A stretch of 32,204 nucleotides of DNA from Archangium sp. (GTDB lineage: Bacteria > Myxococcota > Myxococcia > Myxococcales > Myxococcaceae). Of the stretch, positions 31,870 to 32,204 are shown piece by piece (position 1 is the first letter of the stretch; each line of letters opens with the position of its first letter). A program made the position numbers and the translations under genes. The stretch spans positions 1-32,204 of the forward strand of contig JAUYRZ010000120.1 of the NCBI GenBank assembly GCA_030695565.1, in the 5' to 3' direction. A model generated the notes under the pieces. It was given only the letters and a program-made list of their open reading frames with translations, was not told where the DNA came from and made no database searches.

Positions 31870-32204
31870 ATGACCAATCAGCTGCGTGTTCTCTTTCTCG
31901 GCGTCGCGTGTTGCGCGGCGTTCACGGCATGTCCCAATCCTCGCGCGGTGTGCGGCAACGCGATCGTCGAGACCGGTGAGGCCTGCGACGACGGCAACAC
32001 CAACTCAGGCGACGGCTGCGAGGCTGACTGTCTGAACGAGACGGGCACCGGCGGTGGCGGTGGCGGCTCGATGGGCGGCGGCGGCGGCACCGGCACCGGG
32101 GGCGGCGTGACGGGTGGCGGTTCCGGTGGCGGCGTGACCGGCGGGGGCGCGGGCGGCGGCGTGACGGGCGGCGGTGGCGGCGAAGTGGGCGGCGGCGCGG
32201 GCGG
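31870..32204 (+). CDS. Lipoprotein with Myxococcus Cys-rich repeat, C-terminus cut by window edge
   Basis: The ATG at 31870 opens a frame continuing past the right edge (111 codons). The signal MTNQLRVLFLGVACCAAFTAC has lipobox FTAC (Cys21). The block CGNAIVETGEACDDGNTNSGDGC is the Myxococcus disulfide repeat (CGNG..E.GE.CDDGN...GDGC...C; TIGR02232-type). It is followed by an almost pure Gly linker with Thr/Val/Ser (GGGVTGGG, repeated). Function unknown; export and surface location are inferred from the signal. Confidence 0.8.
   Translation, partial: MTNQLRVLFLGVACCAAFTACPNPRAVCGNAIVETGEACDDGNTNSGDGCEADCLNETGTGGGGGGSMGGGGGTGTGGGVTGGGSGGGVTGGGAGGGVTGGGGGEVGGGAG

Overview
The window looks like chromosome from a myxobacterium (Myxococcota), probably near Myxococcaceae/Archangiaceae; this is inferred from style, not from a marker gene. 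The evidence is high GC content, many lipoproteins with Cys-rich MopE-type motifs, Asp-Ala-Gly or poly-Gly linkers, a Myxococcus cysteine-rich disulfide repeat at the right edge, and one protein ending in a MYXO-CTERM-like Cys/transmembrane/Arg tail. No rRNA, tRNA, CRISPR array, transposase, integrase or phage module was recognised.

Layout. 1-3440: two divergent surface lipoproteins, a long Cys-rich repeat protein running off the left edge and a MopE-motif protein. 3441-7790: a compact biotin operon, bioB-bioF-bioA-bioD, preceded by a perfect BirA-type operator (TTGTCAACC-N14-GGTTGACAA). 7895-9043: a response regulator with a possible CheX/CheC-like output domain. 9089-10708 (minus): MopE/beta-propeller lipoprotein. 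10839-12066: ankyrin protein and TetR-family regulator. 12067-12460: no intact gene, but a Cys-rich gene remnant. 12461-14101: GHL10-type glycosidase lipoprotein. 14156-16837 (minus): tight cluster Nudix hydrolase, small lipoprotein, acyl-CoA dehydrogenase, YaeQ. 16862-18915: HAD phosphatase and class II fumarase. 19061-21979: 972-residue lipoprotein with MopE motifs, a DUF1565-like region and a PGRS-like glycine tail. 21980-22506: non-coding, with two related long stem-loops. 22507-25432 (minus): GT4 glycosyltransferase and a serine beta-lactamase-like lipoprotein. 25480-26925: Old Yellow Enzyme family oxidoreductase. 26975-27947 (minus): two small unknown genes, one encoding an amphipathic Gly-rich protein. 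28037-30159: overlapping pair, a secreted repeat protein and a lytic-transglycosylase-like protein with a MYXO-CTERM-like tail. 30238-31722: OmpA protein with TSP3 repeats. 31870 to the edge: start of another lipoprotein.

How it fits together. The only complete pathway segment is biotin ring assembly: BioF, BioA, BioD and BioB convert pimeloyl thioester to biotin. Pimelate-forming genes (bioC/bioH) and birA are not here. About a third of the window encodes cell-envelope proteins with calcium/metal-binding or Cys-rich repeats. A GC-rich palindromic dispersed repeat (CCCTCTCCC...GGGAGAGGG) recurs at five gene ends and probably serves as a bidirectional terminator or REP-like element; one copy lies inside the 3' end of bioF. 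The best candidates for new biology are the paired stem-loops with compensatory changes at 22184-22407, the BirA operator with its leader hairpin, and the small amphipathic-protein pair at 26975-27947.
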